Positions 63,430 to 64,000 of a stretch of DNA of 64,000 bases are shown here, one piece after another. Within the stretch, counting starts at the first letter, position 1, and each line of letters opens with the position of its first letter. The stretch comes from an uncultured Oscillospiraceae bacterium (lineage in GTDB: Bacteria; Bacillota; Clostridia; Oscillospirales; Acutalibacteraceae): NCBI GenBank assembly GCA_958366985.1, contig CATXDC010000006.1, forward strand, positions 62,001 to 126,000. The letters are read 5' to 3'. The notes beneath the pieces are model-generated. The model saw only the letters and a program-made list of their open reading frames with translations. It searched no databases and had not been told where the DNA came from. The position numbers and the translations under genes are program-made.

Positions 63430-64000
63430 ATGACTTCAGCAAAAAAGCGTTCCATTGTAAAAAAAGGAAAGGAAACGGCAAAGCGGCTTCTTGAAGAGTT
63501 TGCTTATACATCAATTGCTCCCCTCAGCTGTGTGGGCTATGTGACAAAAGAACCGGTAACTTTTGAAAACAAAACCAGCGGAGAAAAAAAGATTATCAAT
63601 CTTAATGATGCCTGGGCCGAAGAAGTTTTCGATTGTGCATGGTTTCACATAACCGGAACTGTTCCTGATGGATACGATCCAAAAGATGTAGTATTCCTTT
63701 TAAACTGCGGCGGCGAAGGTCTGATTTACGACAGGGATGGAGATCCAAAGCAGGCAATCACCTGCTATGCATCGGATTACGACTACTCCCTTGGACATCC
63801 GGTGAAACGTGTAGTATTAAACAACAATTTGACATCAGGAAATGAAGTCGATTTTTGGATTGATGCAGGAGCTAACGATCTTTTCGGAAAAATGAAAAAC
63901 GATTCAAGGTTTTCCATGATGTCCATAGCCATAGAAAACAAAGAGACAAGAGCTTTAAGCTATGACATTGAAACATTGAGCTATATCTGCGAAAACGCAA
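63430..64000 (+). CDS. GH38 alpha-mannosidase, N-terminal part (runs off the window)
   Basis: 190 codons from the ATG at 63430, open at the right end. AGGTGG lies 10 bases upstream; the ATG at 63425 is followed by a stop at once. The sequence matches the N-terminal beta domain of the 2C1-like type of GH38 alpha-mannosidases: LNDAWAEEVFDCAWFHITGT, VVFLLNCGGEGLIYDRDGDP, NEVDFWIDAGANDLFG. The catalytic HxD motif would come after the window end. Controlled by a strong promoter with a LacI-type operator. Confidence 0.8.
   Translation, partial: MTSAKKRSIVKKGKETAKRLLEEFAYTSIAPLSCVGYVTKEPVTFENKTSGEKKIINLNDAWAEEVFDCAWFHITGTVPDGYDPKDVVFLLNCGGEGLIYDRDGDPKQAITCYASDYDYSLGHPVKRVVLNNNLTSGNEVDFWIDAGANDLFGKMKNDSRFSMMSIAIENKETRALSYDIETLSYICENA

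Noticed and set aside
1..64000. CRISPR arrays, tRNA or rRNA genes, insertion sequences, prophage or attachment sites
   Set aside because: No regularly spaced direct repeats, no cloverleaf or rRNA segments, no transposase, integrase or phage genes were seen on either strand.

Overview
The window reads as chromosomal DNA of a low-GC Gram-positive anaerobe, most likely a gut or rumen Clostridia member of the Oscillospirales/Ruminococcaceae type. The evidence is strong AGGAGG-type ribosome sites, lipoprotein signal peptides with no SusC/SusD pairs, BspA-type leucine-rich repeat lipoproteins and the choice of carbohydrate-active families. The genus is an inference. I see no housekeeping genes, rRNA, tRNA, CRISPR arrays or transposases. 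Nearly everything is carbohydrate metabolism, and the only sugar transporters are five GPH-type (glycoside-pentoside-hexuronide) cation symporters. There is no ABC or PTS system.

Layout. (1) 182-8022: a galactan operon on the minus strand (GPH transporter with a long C-terminal extension, lipoprotein, GH53 endo-galactanase, GH2 glycosidase), with a divergent AraC regulator. (2) 8248-27299: a run of ten minus-strand genes for alpha-mannosides, holding four GH38 or GH38-like proteins, a ROK sugar kinase, a mannose-6-phosphate-isomerase-like protein, a GPH transporter, an LRR lipoprotein, an alkaline-phosphatase-superfamily protein and a ComEC-like metallo-hydrolase. (3) 27538-30287: a GntR/UTRA regulator, a GPH transporter and a small membrane protein. 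(4) 30511-37603: a sugar isomerase, a 2-hydroxyacid dehydrogenase, a GPH transporter, an uncharacterised 705-residue membrane-anchored protein and a GxGYxYP-type lipoprotein. (5) 37972-43611: an AraC regulator divergent from a plus-strand operon of two Gfo/Idh/MocA dehydrogenases, a ThuA-like protein and two TIM-barrel sugar isomerases, closed by an 18-bp-stem terminator. (6) 43723-55570: a minus-strand beta-mannan/fucoside set (GH26, a GH5-like cellulase-fold protein, GH95, a URO-D-like protein, two parallel beta-helix proteins, a metallophosphoesterase) that ends in a decayed second URO-D gene. (7) 55866-63044: a plus-strand SGNH esterase facing a minus-strand operon of GPH transporter, LRR lipoprotein, metallophosphoesterase, Gfo/Idh/MocA and GH20. 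(8) 63430-end: the start of another GH38 alpha-mannosidase.

How it fits together. Oligosaccharides from galactan, mannan and N-glycan-like or fucosylated glycans would enter through GPH symporters and be cut in the cytosol, because almost none of the glycoside hydrolases has a signal peptide. Free mannose can go to fructose-6-phosphate through the ROK kinase and the isomerase. The oxidoreductase/isomerase operon suggests an additional oxidative (keto-sugar) way of opening glycosides. Three features stand out as possibly undescribed. Each GPH transporter gene is adjacent to a gene for a lipoprotein or membrane-anchored partner. An LRR-lipoprotein/transporter/phosphohydrolase module occurs twice. 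Two divergent promoter regions (55.6 kb and 63.2 kb) carry paired palindromic operators although no LacI-type regulator is encoded in the window.
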